Shown: piece after piece, positions 25,369 through 33,985 of the stretch
How positions within the stretch are numbered: position 1 is the first letter of the stretch
Layout of the letters: every line of letters starts with the position of its first letter
DNA from: an uncultured Oscillospiraceae bacterium
Lineage (GTDB): Bacteria; Bacillota; Clostridia; Oscillospirales; Oscillospiraceae
NCBI GenBank assembly: GCA_934593275.1
Contig: CAKTQE010000006.1
Coordinates: 14,470-78,469 of the forward strand
DNA: 64,000 nucleotides
Direction of reading: 5' to 3'
The notes under the pieces: generated by a model
Database searches by the model: none
Told to the model about the DNA's origin: nothing
The model's input: only the letters and a program-made list of their open reading frames with translations
Position numbers and translations under genes: made by a program

Positions 25369-25767
25369 TTACCAGACGAAAGCCAGGACTTCGCCACCAA
25401 TGTGGTTCTCGCGAGCCTTCTTGTCGGTCATAACGCCCTTGGAAGTGGAAACGATTGCGATACCCAGGCCCTTGAGAACCTTGGGCAGTTCCTCGGCACC
25501 GGCATACACTCTCAGGCCGGGCTTGGAGACGCGGCGCAGACCGGTGATGGCCTGCTGCTTCTTGGCCAGGTACTTGAGGGTGATGTGAATCATGCCCTGG
25601 TTGCCGTTGTCAACCACAGTGTAGGACTTGATGTAGCCCTCGTCCAGCAGAATCTGGGCAATAGCCTTCTTCAGGTTGGAAGCGGGGACATCCACGGTTT
25701 CGTGCTTTGCAGAATTCGCGTTCCGGATACGGGTCAGCATATCTGCTACGGGATCGGTGATTTGCAT
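25369..25767 (-). CDS. rpsH: 30S ribosomal protein S8
   Basis: 132 residues; [20 protein letters not shown] and the end [21 protein letters not shown] are canonical. S8 is a primary 16S binder and in E. coli is the repressor of the spc operon. A 142-base gap with hairpins separates it from rpsN, the longest gap inside the spc part of the cluster. Confidence 0.97.
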   Translation of the reverse strand: MQITDPVADMLTRIRNANSAKHETVDVPASNLKKAIAQILLDEGYIKSYTVVDNGNQGMIHITLKYLAKKQQAITGLRRVSKPGLRVYAGAEELPKVLKGLGIAIVSTSKGVMTDKKARENHIGGEVLAFVW

Positions 25768-25909
25768 GTTTATATCCTCCTTTAAGAAGTTACGGGCTTA
25801 ACCCGTTGAAGGCCCGGGGGTATCCGGGGAATGCGACGCTCCCAGGAGCGTCCATCTTCCCAGGACTTCCCAAACCTTTTTCACATTTGATTCGACCTAA
25901 GCGAGCAGT
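25768..25909 (-). other. Structured gap between rpsN and rpsH
   Basis: No gene. It holds GACGCTCC-ca-GGAGCGTC (25835-25852) and a smaller ACGGG-ttaag-CCCGT hairpin nearer rpsH. The minus-strand transcript would carry both before the rpsH start. This could be an RNA processing site or a regulatory site for a ribosomal protein. Confidence 0.4.
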
Positions 25910-26095
25910 TTACCAGCTGGCCTTGCGGACACCGGGGATCTGGCCCTTGTAGGCCAGCTCACGGAAGCAGATACGGCAAACACCGTAATCCCGCAGGTAA
26001 GCGTGGGGTCTGCCGCAGATCTTGCAGCGGTTGTAGCGGCGGCTGGAGAACTTGGGCTCAGCCTGCTGCTTCAGGATCATAGACTTTTTAGCCAT
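25910..26095 (-). CDS. rpsN: 30S ribosomal protein S14, zinc form
   Basis: 61 residues with [20 protein letters not shown], the CxxC...CxxC zinc site of the short (type Z) S14. This is the form used when zinc is plentiful. It lies between rplE and rpsH. Confidence 0.97.
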   Translation of the reverse strand: MAKKSMILKQQAEPKFSSRRYNRCKICGRPHAYLRDYGVCRICFRELAYKGQIPGVRKASW

Positions 26096-26112
26096 TTACG
26101 TAATCCTCCTAA

Positions 26113-26655
26113 TCAAGCGGTGAAGGGAGCGCCCAGCTGGGTCAGCAGCTCTTTGGCTTCCTCGTCGGTGGCAGCGGTGGTGCAGATGCAGATATCCATA
26201 CCACGGATCTTGTCCACCTTGTCGTACTCGATCTCAGGGAAGATCAGCTGCTCTTTCAGACCGAAAGCGTAGTTGCCCCGTCCGTCAAAGGAATTGGGGT
26301 TGATGCCGCGGAAGTCACGGACACGAGGCAGGGCCACGTTGAACAGGCGGTCCAGGAACTCGTACATCTTGTCACCACGGAGGGTGACCTTTACGCCAAC
26401 GGTTTCACCTTCACGGACCTTGAAGTTTGCAACGCTCTTCCGGGCCTTGCAGGTAACAGGCTTCTGGCCGGTGATGGTGGCGATATCCTTGCAGATGGCC
26501 TCAATTTCCTTGGCATTGTTCTTGCTCTCGCCGCAGCCGACGTTCACAATCACCTTGTCCAGCTTGGGGATCTGCATCACGCTCTTGTAGCCGAACTTCT
26601 TGTTCAGAGCAGGAGCGATCTCAGCAACATAGGTTTCTTTCATTCTGTTAGCCAT
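26113..26655 (-). CDS. rplE: 50S ribosomal protein L5
   Basis: 180 residues; [20 protein letters not shown] and [20 protein letters not shown] are diagnostic. L5 binds 5S rRNA and contacts the 30S head. The first residues MANRMKETY offer two ATGs; the first is used because AAGGAG lies a few bases upstream. Confidence 0.97.
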   Translation of the reverse strand: MANRMKETYVAEIAPALNKKFGYKSVMQIPKLDKVIVNVGCGESKNNAKEIEAICKDIATITGQKPVTCKARKSVANFKVREGETVGVKVTLRGDKMYEFLDRLFNVALPRVRDFRGINPNSFDGRGNYAFGLKEQLIFPEIEYDKVDKIRGMDICICTTAATDEEAKELLTQLGAPFTA

Positions 26656-26672
26656 AATAGATTACTCCTTTC

Positions 26673-26978
26673 TTAGATTTCGGCACCGCACTTGCGGCAG
26701 ATGCGGACCTTCTTGTCACCGTCCATCTTGTAGCCCACGCGGACACCCTTGCCGCACTTTTCGCAGTACAGGGCAACCTTGCAGGTACGGATGGGGGTCT
26801 CCTTCTTGACGATGCCACCGGTCTCGCCCTGACGGCGGGGCTTGGTGTGGCAGGTCGCAACGTTGACCTTCTCTACAATGACCTTGTTCTCGCTGGGCAT
26901 GGCCACCAGGACCTTGCCCTTAACGCCCTTGTCCTTACCGGACAGGACGATAACGGTATCGTTCTTTTTAATGTTCAT
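26673..26978 (-). CDS. rplX: 50S ribosomal protein L24
   Basis: 101 residues. The KOW motif is in VLSGKDKGVKGKVLVAMPSE. The C-terminal extension contains YCEKCGKG and RICRKCGAEI, two CxxC pairs that can form a zinc ribbon. L24 starts 50S assembly. Confidence 0.97.
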   Translation of the reverse strand: MNIKKNDTVIVLSGKDKGVKGKVLVAMPSENKVIVEKVNVATCHTKPRRQGETGGIVKKETPIRTCKVALYCEKCGKGVRVGYKMDGDKKVRICRKCGAEI

Positions 26979-26993
26979 TCTTCGGTTCCCCCA

Positions 26994-27362
26994 TTAGATG
27001 ACTTCGGGTGCCAGGGAGAGGATCTTCATGAAATCTCTCTCACGCAGCTCACGGGCCACCGGTCCAAAGATACGAGTGCCACGGGGGTTCTTGTCGTCCT
27101 TGATGATGACGGCGGCGTTCTCGTCGAAACGAACGTAGCTGCCATCCTCACGGCGGACACCCCGCTTGGTGCGGACGATCACGGCCTTGACGACCTCGCC
27201 CTTCTTCACAGTACCGCCGGGAGCAGCCTTACGGACGGAAGCAACGATGATGTCACCGATGTTGCCGGTCTTGCGCTTGGAGCCGCCCAGAACGCGAATG
27301 CAGTGAATTTCCTTAGCGCCGGTGTTGTCGGCAACCTTCAGGTAGCTTTCCTGTTGAATCAT
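26994..27362 (-). CDS. rplN: 50S ribosomal protein L14
   Basis: 122 residues; [20 protein letters not shown] and [20 protein letters not shown] are canonical. L14 forms bridges B5 and B8 to the 30S subunit and is the binding site of the silencing factor RsfS. Confidence 0.98.
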   Translation of the reverse strand: MIQQESYLKVADNTGAKEIHCIRVLGGSKRKTGNIGDIIVASVRKAAPGGTVKKGEVVKAVIVRTKRGVRREDGSYVRFDENAAVIIKDDKNPRGTRIFGPVARELRERDFMKILSLAPEVI

Positions 27363-27377
27363 TCTCTGCCGACCTCC

Positions 27378-27641
27378 TTACTTAGCCTTTTCGATAATTC
27401 TGACCAGTCTCCATCTCTTGTCCTTGGACAGGGGACGGGTCTCCATGACCTCAACGGTATCGCCGATGCCGCACTCGTTGTTCTCGTCGTGGGCCTTCAG
27501 CTTGTAAGTCCGCTTCATGGTCTTCTTGTACAGAGGATGCTGCACGCTGTCCTCAATCGCAACCACAATGGTCTTGTCCATCTTGTCGGAGACAACCTGA
27601 CCGATTCTGGTTTTGCGGAAAGCTCTGGTATTTTCAGTCAT
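27378..27641 (-). CDS. rpsQ: 30S ribosomal protein S17
   Basis: 87 residues; [20 protein letters not shown] and [20 protein letters not shown] are canonical for this OB-fold protein, which binds the 16S 5' domain. Order rplP-rpmC-rpsQ-rplN is standard. Confidence 0.98.
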   Translation of the reverse strand: MTENTRAFRKTRIGQVVSDKMDKTIVVAIEDSVQHPLYKKTMKRTYKLKAHDENNECGIGDTVEVMETRPLSKDKRWRLVRIIEKAK

Positions 27642-27655
27642 ACTTGTTTCCCTCC

Positions 27656-27853
27656 TCAGATGTTGGTCTCTTTCTCACGAATAATGGTCTTGATGCGGGC
27701 AATGTCCTTCTTGACAGCGGCAATCTGCATGGGGTTATCCAGCTGATTGGTGGCATGCTGCATACGCAGCATGAACAGGTCCTTCTTCAGCTCGTCCAGC
27801 TTCTTGTTCAGCTCTTCAGCGGACAGATTCTTGATTTCCTTTGCCTTCATCAT
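27656..27853 (-). CDS. rpmC: 50S ribosomal protein L29
   Basis: 65 residues forming a helical hairpin; [20 protein letters not shown] and the end [10 protein letters not shown] are typical. L29 lies at the tunnel exit and, with L23, is the docking site of SRP and trigger factor. The start overlaps the rplP stop by one base. Confidence 0.97.
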   Translation of the reverse strand: MMKAKEIKNLSAEELNKKLDELKKDLFMLRMQHATNQLDNPMQIAAVKKDIARIKTIIREKETNI

Positions 27854-28284
27854 TATTCACCACCAATCTCAGTTTCTGCTTCCTTGGTGATGATGCGGGT
27901 CTTGATGGGCAGCTTGTGCTGCGCCAGACGCAGAGCCTCGCGGGCTACGTCCTCGGAGACGCCGCCGATCTCAAACATCACCTTCTGGTTCTTAACAACA
28001 GCTACCCAGCCCTCGGGCGCGCCCTTACCGGAACCCATACGGGTGCCCAGGCCCTTCTTGGAGTAAGGCTTGTCGGGGAAAATCTTGATCCAGACCTTAC
28101 CACCACGCTTGGTGTAACGGGTCATGGCAATACGGGCAGCTTCGATCTGGTTGCCGGTGATCCAGCCAGGCTCCAGAGCCTGGATACCGAAATCACCATA
28201 GGAAACCTTGTTACCGCGGGAAGCAACGCCGGTCATACGACCACGCTGTACCTTACGGTACTTTGCTCTCTTCGGCATCAGCAT
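27853..28284 (-). CDS. rplP: 50S ribosomal protein L16
   Basis: 143 residues; [20 protein letters not shown] and [13 protein letters not shown] are diagnostic. The start at 28284 reads MLMPKRAK; it is 8 bases from AGGAGGT and shares one base with the rpsC stop (TAATG), while the second ATG at 28278 is 14 bases away. L16 is needed for peptidyl-transferase centre assembly. Confidence 0.96.
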   Translation of the reverse strand: MLMPKRAKYRKVQRGRMTGVASRGNKVSYGDFGIQALEPGWITGNQIEAARIAMTRYTKRGGKVWIKIFPDKPYSKKGLGTRMGSGKGAPEGWVAVVKNQKVMFEIGGVSEDVAREALRLAQHKLPIKTRIITKEAETEIGGE

Positions 28285-29072
28285 TAGCGGTTACCTCCTT
28301 CTCTGCGGTAGTTGTTTCTGTCGCCCTGACGACGCTCGCCACCGTTGCGGCGGTCGTTCCGGCGGTCGCCATTGCGGCGGTCACCGTTGCGGCGATCCCG
28401 ACGCTCACGGGGAGCGGGTTCGGGAGCAGCGGAACGCAGGGTGGTGTTCAGCACCTCACCCTTGTAGATCCAAACCTTTACACCGATGCGGCCATAGGTG
28501 GTGGCAGCTTCGGCAAAGCCGTACTCGATGTCGGCACGGATGGTCTGGAGGGGAATGGTGCCTTCGTGATAGCTCTCGGAGCGGGCGATTTCAGCACCGC
28601 CCAGACGGCCGCCGCAGGTGACCTTGATGCCCTTGGCACCCAGGCGAGTGGCCTGCTGCATGGCCTTCTTCATGGCCCGGCGGAAGGAGATACGCTTCTC
28701 CAGCTGCTGAGCAATGTTCTCGGCTACCAGCTGAGCGTTCAGGTCGGGGGACCGAACCTCAACAATGTTCAGATTCACGCTCTTGCCCAGACGAGCCTCT
28801 ACGTCCTTACGCAGATTCTCGATCTCGGCACCGGCCTTACCGATGACAACACCGGGGCGGGAGCAGTGAATGTTGATCTTGACCTTGCCGTTGGACCGCT
28901 CGATTTCGATCTTGGCGACACCGGCGGCGTACAGCTTGTTCTTCAGATACTTACGGATGTTGTAATCTTCAACGACCAGGTCGCCGACCTTGTCCTCGCG
29001 GGCGTACCAGTGGGAATCCCAGTCCTTGATTACGCCAACACGCAGTCCATGGGGATTAACTTTCTGTCCCAT
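28284..29072 (-). CDS. rpsC: 30S ribosomal protein S3 with a repetitive Arg/Asn tail
   Basis: 262 residues. The KH-II domain contains [20 protein letters not shown] and the C-terminal S3 domain [18 protein letters not shown]... through [21 protein letters not shown]3 forms the mRNA entry site with S4 and S5. After about residue 218, where many S3 proteins end, there is a 40-residue tail built of DRRNG/NRRNG-type repeats. Such tails occur in Clostridia, but this one is unusually Arg/Asn-rich and repetitive at DNA level. Confidence 0.96.
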   Translation of the reverse strand: MGQKVNPHGLRVGVIKDWDSHWYAREDKVGDLVVEDYNIRKYLKNKLYAAGVAKIEIERSNGKVKINIHCSRPGVVIGKAGAEIENLRKDVEARLGKSVNLNIVEVRSPDLNAQLVAENIAQQLEKRISFRRAMKKAMQQATRLGAKGIKVTCGGRLGGAEIARSESYHEGTIPLQTIRADIEYGFAEAATTYGRIGVKVWIYKGEVLNTTLRSAAPEPAPRERRDRRNGDRRNGDRRNDRRNGGERRQGDRNNYRREGGNR

Positions 29073-29085
29073 AGCTACCTCCTGA

Positions 29086-29421
29086 TTAAGCCTTCTCGCT
29101 CACACCGATGGTGATGTGAGTGGTTCTCTTATTGATCCGAACGAAACCACGACGGGATGCGATGCGGCCACGCTTCAGGATGGGGCCGGGGTTAGCGATC
29201 GCAGTGGAAACGTACAGGTTCTCAGCGTTCATTTCGTGGTTGTGCTCGGCGTTTGCCACGGCACTCTTCAGCAGCTTGGCCATGGGCTCGCAAGCGGCCT
29301 TAGAGGTCTGGCTCAGGTACGCGGCAGCGGTCTTGACGTCCTGGCCCCGGATCATGTCGCAAACCAGCTTCACTTTACGGGGAGACATCCGGACGTACTT
29401 TACATGTGCAAATGCTTCCAT
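29086..29421 (-). CDS. rplV: 50S ribosomal protein L22
   Basis: 111 residues; [20 protein letters not shown] and the loop ending [17 protein letters not shown] are canonical. The long beta hairpin of L22 lines the exit tunnel, where macrolide resistance mutations occur in other species; nothing unusual is seen here. Confidence 0.97.
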   Translation of the reverse strand: MEAFAHVKYVRMSPRKVKLVCDMIRGQDVKTAAAYLSQTSKAACEPMAKLLKSAVANAEHNHEMNAENLYVSTAIANPGPILKRGRIASRRGFVRINKRTTHITIGVSEKA

Positions 29422-29433
29422 TTTCGTACCTCC

Positions 29434-29712
29434 TTACTTGGAATTGGCGGTCTTGCTGCCAGAGTGGCCCCGGAAGGTTCTGGTAGGCACGAACTCGCCC
29501 AGCTTGTGGCCGACCATATCCTCAGTGATATAGACGGGAACATGCTTCCGACCGTCGTGGACGGCGATGGTGTGACCAACGAAGGAGGGGAAAATGGTGG
29601 AGGCTCTGGACCAGGTCTTCAGAACCTTCTTTTCACCGGCCTTGTTCAGCTCTTCAACGCGCTTGTACAGCTCAGGAGCTACGAAAGGGCCCTTTTTGAT
29701 ACTTCTGCTCAT
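29434..29712 (-). CDS. rpsS: 30S ribosomal protein S19
   Basis: 92 residues; [20 protein letters not shown] and [20 protein letters not shown] are diagnostic. S19 sits in the 30S head and contacts S13. Confidence 0.98.
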   Translation of the reverse strand: MSRSIKKGPFVAPELYKRVEELNKAGEKKVLKTWSRASTIFPSFVGHTIAVHDGRKHVPVYITEDMVGHKLGEFVPTRTFRGHSGSKTANSK

Positions 29713-29724
29713 TTCATTTCCTCC

Positions 29725-30561
29725 TTACTTGCTGTTTCTGCGCTTGACGATGAACTTGTTGGTGGGATTCTTGCCCTTCCGGGTCTTATAACCCAGAGCA
29801 GGCTTGCCCCAAGGAGTGACAGGGCCGGGGCGTCCGACAGGAGCGCGGCCCTCGCCGCCGCCGTGAGGATGGTCATTGGGGTTCATGACGGAGCCACGAA
29901 CGGTGGGGCGGATACCCATGTGACGGGTACGGCCAGCCTTACCGATGTGAACGTTCTCATGATCCAGGTTGCCAACCTGACCGATGCAGGCGGTGCAGTT
30001 CATCCGAACATAGCGAACTTCGCCGGAGGGCAGTCTGACCTGAGCCAGGTCGCCTTCCTTAGCCATCAGCTGGGCAGCGGTACCGGCGGAGCGGACCAGC
30101 TGTGCGCCGTGGCCGGGCTGCAGCTCCACATTGTGGATCACAGTACCCACGGGGATGTTGGCGATGGGCAGGCAGTTGCCGGGCTTGATGTCGGCAGCGG
30201 CAGAGGAGATGACCTTGTCCCCGGCTTTCAGGCCGTAGGGAGCCAGGATGTAGCTCAAGGTCTCGTCTTCGTACTTGATGAGAGCGATGAAAGCGGACCG
30301 GTTGGGGTCGTACTCAATGCGCTGTACAGTAGCGGGCATATCCAGCTTCTGACGCTTGAAGTCGATTACACGGTACTTCCGCTTGTTGCCGCCGCCGCGA
30401 TGGCGGACGGTGATGTGACCATAGCTGTTGCGACCTGCATTCTTCTTGAGGCTCTCAACCAGGCTACGCTCAGGTTTTGCCTTCTTGTCTACGCCGTCGA
30501 AAGCGGAAACGGTCATGTTTCTGCGGGACGGGGTATAAGGCTTAAAAGTTTTAATAGCCAT
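29725..30561 (-). CDS. rplB: 50S ribosomal protein L2
   Basis: 278 residues; the conserved [19 protein letters not shown] block near residue 220 contains the His needed near the peptidyl-transferase centre. L2 helps join the subunits. Order rplW-rplB-rpsS-rplV-rpsC is standard. Confidence 0.98.
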   Translation of the reverse strand: MAIKTFKPYTPSRRNMTVSAFDGVDKKAKPERSLVESLKKNAGRNSYGHITVRHRGGGNKRKYRVIDFKRQKLDMPATVQRIEYDPNRSAFIALIKYEDETLSYILAPYGLKAGDKVISSAAADIKPGNCLPIANIPVGTVIHNVELQPGHGAQLVRSAGTAAQLMAKEGDLAQVRLPSGEVRYVRMNCTACIGQVGNLDHENVHIGKAGRTRHMGIRPTVRGSVMNPNDHPHGGGEGRAPVGRPGPVTPWGKPALGYKTRKGKNPTNKFIVKRRNSK

Positions 30562-30590
30562 TTGCGTTTCTCTCCTTTATTGAGATTGGT

Positions 30591-30887
30591 TTAGACCATG
30601 CCTTCGAAGAACTCGATGGTCTTGGAGTCAGCGGTCAGGGTGACAACAGCCTTCTTGTAGGCTGCCCGCTTACCAGCGGGGTAAGCGCCGGTGCGCTTGA
30701 CCTTACCCTGCATCCGGATGGTGTTGACCTTGGCGACCTTCACACCGAACACCTGCTCAACGGCAGCCTTGATCTCGGTCTTGTTGGCGTCAACGTCTAC
30801 CATGAAGACGTACTTCTTATCAGCCACAGCCTCCATGGACTGCTCGGTGATAACGGGTCTTCTGATGATGTCATATACGTTCTTCAT
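30591..30887 (-). CDS. rplW: 50S ribosomal protein L23
   Basis: 98 residues; [17 protein letters not shown] and [20 protein letters not shown] are typical. L23 is the main docking point for trigger factor and SRP at the tunnel exit. The start shares one base with the rplD stop. Confidence 0.97.
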   Translation of the reverse strand: MKNVYDIIRRPVITEQSMEAVADKKYVFMVDVDANKTEIKAAVEQVFGVKVAKVNTIRMQGKVKRTGAYPAGKRAAYKKAVVTLTADSKTIEFFEGMV

Positions 30888-31510
30888 TACGCGAATACCT
30901 CCTGGATCTTCTGGAGTGCAGCCTGATCGACAACCAGCTTATCGGCGTGCAGCACGTCGTAGGTGTTCAGCAGGTTGGCGAAGGTAACTTCGCAGCCGGC
31001 GATGTTCCGGCCGGAACGGACAACGTTCTGGTCAGGAGCAGCGGTAACGACCAGGGTCTTGGAGGTGCAGCCCACAGCCTTCAGGAATGCAGCGAATTCC
31101 TTGGTCTTGGGAGCTTCCATCTTGATCTCGTCGATGACGACCACAGCCTGCTCGTTGGCCTTGGCGGACAGAACGCTCTTCAGAGCCAGCCGCTTGGCCT
31201 TCTTGTTCAGGGTGTAGCTGTAATCCCGGGGCTTGGGAGCGAAAACGATACCGCCGTGGGTCCACTGGGGAGCGCGGGTAGAACCCTGACGGGCGCGGCC
31301 GGTGCCCTTCTGCTTCCAGGGCTTGCGGCCACCGCCGGAAACCTCAGCGCGGGTCAGTGCGCTCTGAGTACCCTGCCGCAGGTTTGCCAGGTGGTTCTTG
31401 ACCACTTCGTGGACAACAGCGCCGTTGGGATCAATGCCAAACACAGCTTCGGGCAGTTCGATCTCGCCAACCAGCTTGCCGGACATATTGTAAACATTCG
31501 TCTTAAGCAT
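30887..31510 (-). CDS. rplD: 50S ribosomal protein L4
   Basis: 207 residues; [20 protein letters not shown] in the tunnel-reaching loop is diagnostic. L4 is the autorepressor of the S10 operon in E. coli. Here that role is unproven, but two copies of a GTC-GG-CATCGGGCGG motif lie in untranslated parts of the same transcript. Confidence 0.97.
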   Translation of the reverse strand: MLKTNVYNMSGKLVGEIELPEAVFGIDPNGAVVHEVVKNHLANLRQGTQSALTRAEVSGGGRKPWKQKGTGRARQGSTRAPQWTHGGIVFAPKPRDYSYTLNKKAKRLALKSVLSAKANEQAVVVIDEIKMEAPKTKEFAAFLKAVGCTSKTLVVTAAPDQNVVRSGRNIAGCEVTFANLLNTYDVLHADKLVVDQAALQKIQEVFA

Positions 31511-31529
31511 GATTTAAGATCTCCTTTCC

Positions 31530-32249
31530 TTAGCCTCTTGCGGAAGCCTTCTGGGGATTTCTGCCGGAAGCCTTCTGCGGGTTCTTGCTGATGCCGGTCT
31601 CCACGTTCTTGACGCGGTTGTTCTTTACGGTGTTGCGGATGTAAACAAGACCGCCCTTGGGGCCGGGGATGGCACCGCGGATAACGATCATGTTCAGCTC
31701 TGCGTCAACCTTCACAACGTCCAGATTCTCGATGGTGACCTGGTCGCAGCCCATCTGGCCTGCGCCAATCTTACCCGGGAAAATACGGGACTGGTGAGAG
31801 GAAGCACCCATAGAACCGGCGTGACGGTGAACAGGGCCGCCGCCGTGGGTCATGGGGGTCCGTCCGGCACCGTAACGCTTTACAACGCCCTGGTAGCCGT
31901 GGCCCTTGGTGATGCCGGTCACGTCGATCTTGTCGCCGGCAGCGAAGGTGTCAGCCTTGACCTCGTCGCCGACGTTCATGTCAGCAGCGGACTCCAGCTT
32001 GAACTCCTTCAGGTACTTCTTGGGGGCAACGCCAGCCTTCTTCAGGTGGCCTGCCTCAGGCTTGCTCAGCTTGTGCTCCTTGATGTCGCCAAAGCCGAGC
32101 TGGACGGCGGTGTAGCCGTCGGTCTCAACGGTCTTCTTCTGAGTGACAACGCAGGGACCTGCTTCCACAACGGTAACAGGAATGACCTTGCCGCTCTCAT
32201 CGAAGATCTGGGTCATGCCCACTTTTTTGCCGATGATTGCTTTTTTCAT
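31530..32249 (-). CDS. rplC: 50S ribosomal protein L3
   Basis: 239 residues; [20 protein letters not shown] and [20 protein letters not shown] are canonical. L3 initiates 50S assembly and reaches the peptidyl-transferase centre. The C-terminus carries an extra Lys/Arg-rich extension with a repeated NPQKAS unit (about 222-238), encoded by near-identical 24-27-bp DNA copies, so it probably arose by slippage. Confidence 0.97.
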   Translation of the reverse strand: MKKAIIGKKVGMTQIFDESGKVIPVTVVEAGPCVVTQKKTVETDGYTAVQLGFGDIKEHKLSKPEAGHLKKAGVAPKKYLKEFKLESAADMNVGDEVKADTFAAGDKIDVTGITKGHGYQGVVKRYGAGRTPMTHGGGPVHRHAGSMGASSHQSRIFPGKIGAGQMGCDQVTIENLDVVKVDAELNMIVIRGAIPGPKGGLVYIRNTVKNNRVKNVETGISKNPQKASGRNPQKASARG

Positions 32250-32371
32250 GGTTGAGTTTCTCCTTTTTTAGGTTATTGGTTGACAGACGCGTGCTTGCGC
32301 CGCCAACATGACCCGTCCGCCCGATGCCAGACAGTGCGGGCAGCGGTAAGGGCTGATAGAATGTCAGCTTC
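32250..32371 (-). other. Untranslated gap between rpsJ and rplC
   Basis: A 122-base stretch with no gene. It holds the sequence CCGCCCGATGCCAGAC (32317-32332, plus-strand view), almost the same as CCGCCCGATGACCGGAC in the rpsJ leader (32851-32867). The end toward rplC has AAAAAAGGAG, the ribosome site of rplC. Confidence 0.5.
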
Positions 32372-32680
32372 TTACAGCTTTATCTCTATCTCAACGCCAG
32401 CGGGAAGATCCAGGCTCATCAGGGCCTCGATGGTCTTCTGGTTGGGGTTGAGGATATCGATCAGTCTCTTGTGGGTTCTGCGCTCAAACTGCTCACGGCT
32501 ATCCTTGTACTTGTGGACAGCCCGAAGGATGGTAACGACTTCCTTCTTGGTGGGCAGGGGGATGGGGCCGGAAACCTGGGCGCCGTTGCGCTTTGCGGTT
32601 TCAACGATCTTTGCCGCGCTGGAGTCGATCAGCTGGTGATCATAAGCCTTCAGCCGAATGCGGATCATCTGGTTTGCCAT
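32372..32680 (-). CDS. rpsJ: 30S ribosomal protein S10
   Basis: 102 residues; [20 protein letters not shown] and [20 protein letters not shown] are canonical. S10 is in the 30S head and in other species also pairs with NusB in antitermination. It is the first gene of the supercluster, behind AAGGAGGAAAC and a 265-nt leader. Confidence 0.98.
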   Translation of the reverse strand: MANQMIRIRLKAYDHQLIDSSAAKIVETAKRNGAQVSGPIPLPTKKEVVTILRAVHKYKDSREQFERRTHKRLIDILNPNQKTIEALMSLDLPAGVEIEIKL

Positions 32681-32945
32681 GTTGTTGTTTCCTCCTTGAT
32701 GTATCGTACTCAGTTTGCGTAGTGTCTGGGTACGGTCGAACTGGTGTTCACGCCTCCGTGCGTATCACTTCGGGCCATGAAAATAGGCCGACAAGCGCCG
32801 ACCATTCTCCTGCCCCGGCGATATACGCCAGCGAAACAGAAGCAGTTCAGCCGCCCGATGACCGGACATACTCCGCAGAAGTTACCGCCGTGAGGCGCAA
32901 TCTCCTGCATCATCGCATCGTTGTGCGCAGTTTCCCCGCACAACC
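32681..32945 (-). promoter_or_regulatory. Long untranslated leader of the S10-spc-alpha supercluster
   Basis: From the promoter at 32952-32980 to the rpsJ start lie about 265 nt without a supported gene; an 87-codon frame here has no ribosome site and begins upstream of the transcription start. It carries a CATCGGGCGG motif shared with the rpsJ-rplC gap. A leader of this size fits control by a ribosomal protein, as with L4 in E. coli, but that is inferred. Confidence 0.5.
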
Positions 32946-32951
32946 TGAGAT

Positions 32952-32980
32952 ATGATACCATCTCCATAGCCATTTGTCAA
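32952..32980 (-). promoter_or_regulatory. Main promoter of the S10-spc-alpha supercluster
   Basis: Minus strand TTGACA (32980-32975), exactly 17 bases, TATCAT (32957-32952), with an AT-rich region (AAATTTGTAAAAACTT) just upstream that could act as an UP element. Confidence 0.85.
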
Positions 32981-33057
32981 GTGCTTTTTCAGAAGTTTTT
33001 ACAAATTTTACTCTGCATTTTTGGGCATTCAGATAAAAATTCCGGGAATCCCAAAAG

Positions 33058-33093
33058 AACGCCCCGTGTTCGAAACCGGACACGGAGCGTTGG
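33058..33093 (-). terminator. Terminator of the cdaA-rsgA operon
   Basis: Minus strand AACGC-TCCGTGT and ACACGG-GGCGTT form the stem, followed by CTTTTGGG; it begins right after the rsgA stop. Confidence 0.75.
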
Positions 33094-33094
33094 G

Positions 33095-33985
33095 TCATTT
33101 ATGTTCCCATTCTTTATACTGGGCGGCCTTTTCGTAAAGGCGGAGGTAGCTGTCGTAGCGGGTAGGCTGAATGTGGCCAAGCTCCGCGGCGGCTCTGACG
33201 GCGCAGCCCGGTTCTTTCCGATGAGAGCAGTCGTGGAACTGACAGGCTCCTAAGTAGGGAGCAAAATCCGGAAAGGCGTATTGCAGGTTCTCCTTTAAAA
33301 TCACGTCCATCTGGTCCGTATCAAAGGAGGAAAAGCCGGGGGTATCCATGACGAAGGTCTCCGCATCCAGGGTAAAGAGTTCCACGTGCCGGGTGGTATG
33401 GCGGCCACGGCCCAGTTTTTCGGAAACTTCTCCCGTGGGCAGGTCCAGTTCCGGCAGCAGCCGATTGAGGATGCTGCTTTTGCCCACACCGGAATTTCCC
33501 GTAAAGGCCGTCAGCTTTCCCTGCAACGCCTGCCGCAGTTCCTCCACTCCGGCCCCGGTCTGAGCACTGGTGGAGATCACCCGGAAGCCCGCCTGGGTGT
33601 AGATGCGGCACAGGTCCTGGGCCTGGTCCAAGTCCGTTTTGTTGACACAGAGGATACACTCCACGCCTTTGTTGCCCGCAATGGCCGCCACCCGGTCAAT
33701 GAGGAAGGGTTCTGTAATGGGGTTGACATTGGCGGCGAAAATCACCAGGCCGTCCACATTGGCCACCGCCGGACGGACGAAGCTGTTCTTTCTGGGGAGG
33801 ATGGCTTCTACCATGCCCTTTTCCCCCTGACGCGTCACCTCTACCATGTCGCCTGTCAAAGGGGTTTGGCCCCCCTTGCGCAGGATGCCCCGGGCCTTGC
33901 AGGTCAGGACCCCCTGGGGCAGGCGTACCTCATAAAAGCCGCTGAGGGAACGGATAATTCTGCCGGTTTCAGTTTTTTCAGCCAT
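33095..33985 (-). CDS. rsgA: Ribosome small-subunit GTPase RsgA
   Basis: 296 residues. An OB fold (1-65) precedes a circularly permuted GTPase: NKTDL (G4) comes before GNSGVGKSSIL (G1) and DTPGFSSF (G3). The C-terminal zinc knuckle is CQFHDCSHRKEPGC. RsgA checks late 30S assembly. It starts at ATG 33985, overlapping the kinase gene by 8 bases; the earlier TTG is not needed. In Firmicutes rsgA commonly follows the PASTA kinase. Confidence 0.96.
   Translation of the reverse strand: MAEKTETGRIIRSLSGFYEVRLPQGVLTCKARGILRKGGQTPLTGDMVEVTRQGEKGMVEAILPRKNSFVRPAVANVDGLVIFAANVNPITEPFLIDRVAAIAGNKGVECILCVNKTDLDQAQDLCRIYTQAGFRVISTSAQTGAGVEELRQALQGKLTAFTGNSGVGKSSILNRLLPELDLPTGEVSEKLGRGRHTTRHVELFTLDAETFVMDTPGFSSFDTDQMDVILKENLQYAFPDFAPYLGACQFHDCSHRKEPGCAVRAAAELGHIQPTRYDSYLRLYEKAAQYKEWEHK

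Noticed and set aside
32710-32973. 87-codon frame upstream of rpsJ
   Set aside because: It starts upstream of the mapped-looking promoter start and has no ribosome site; the stretch is the S10 leader.
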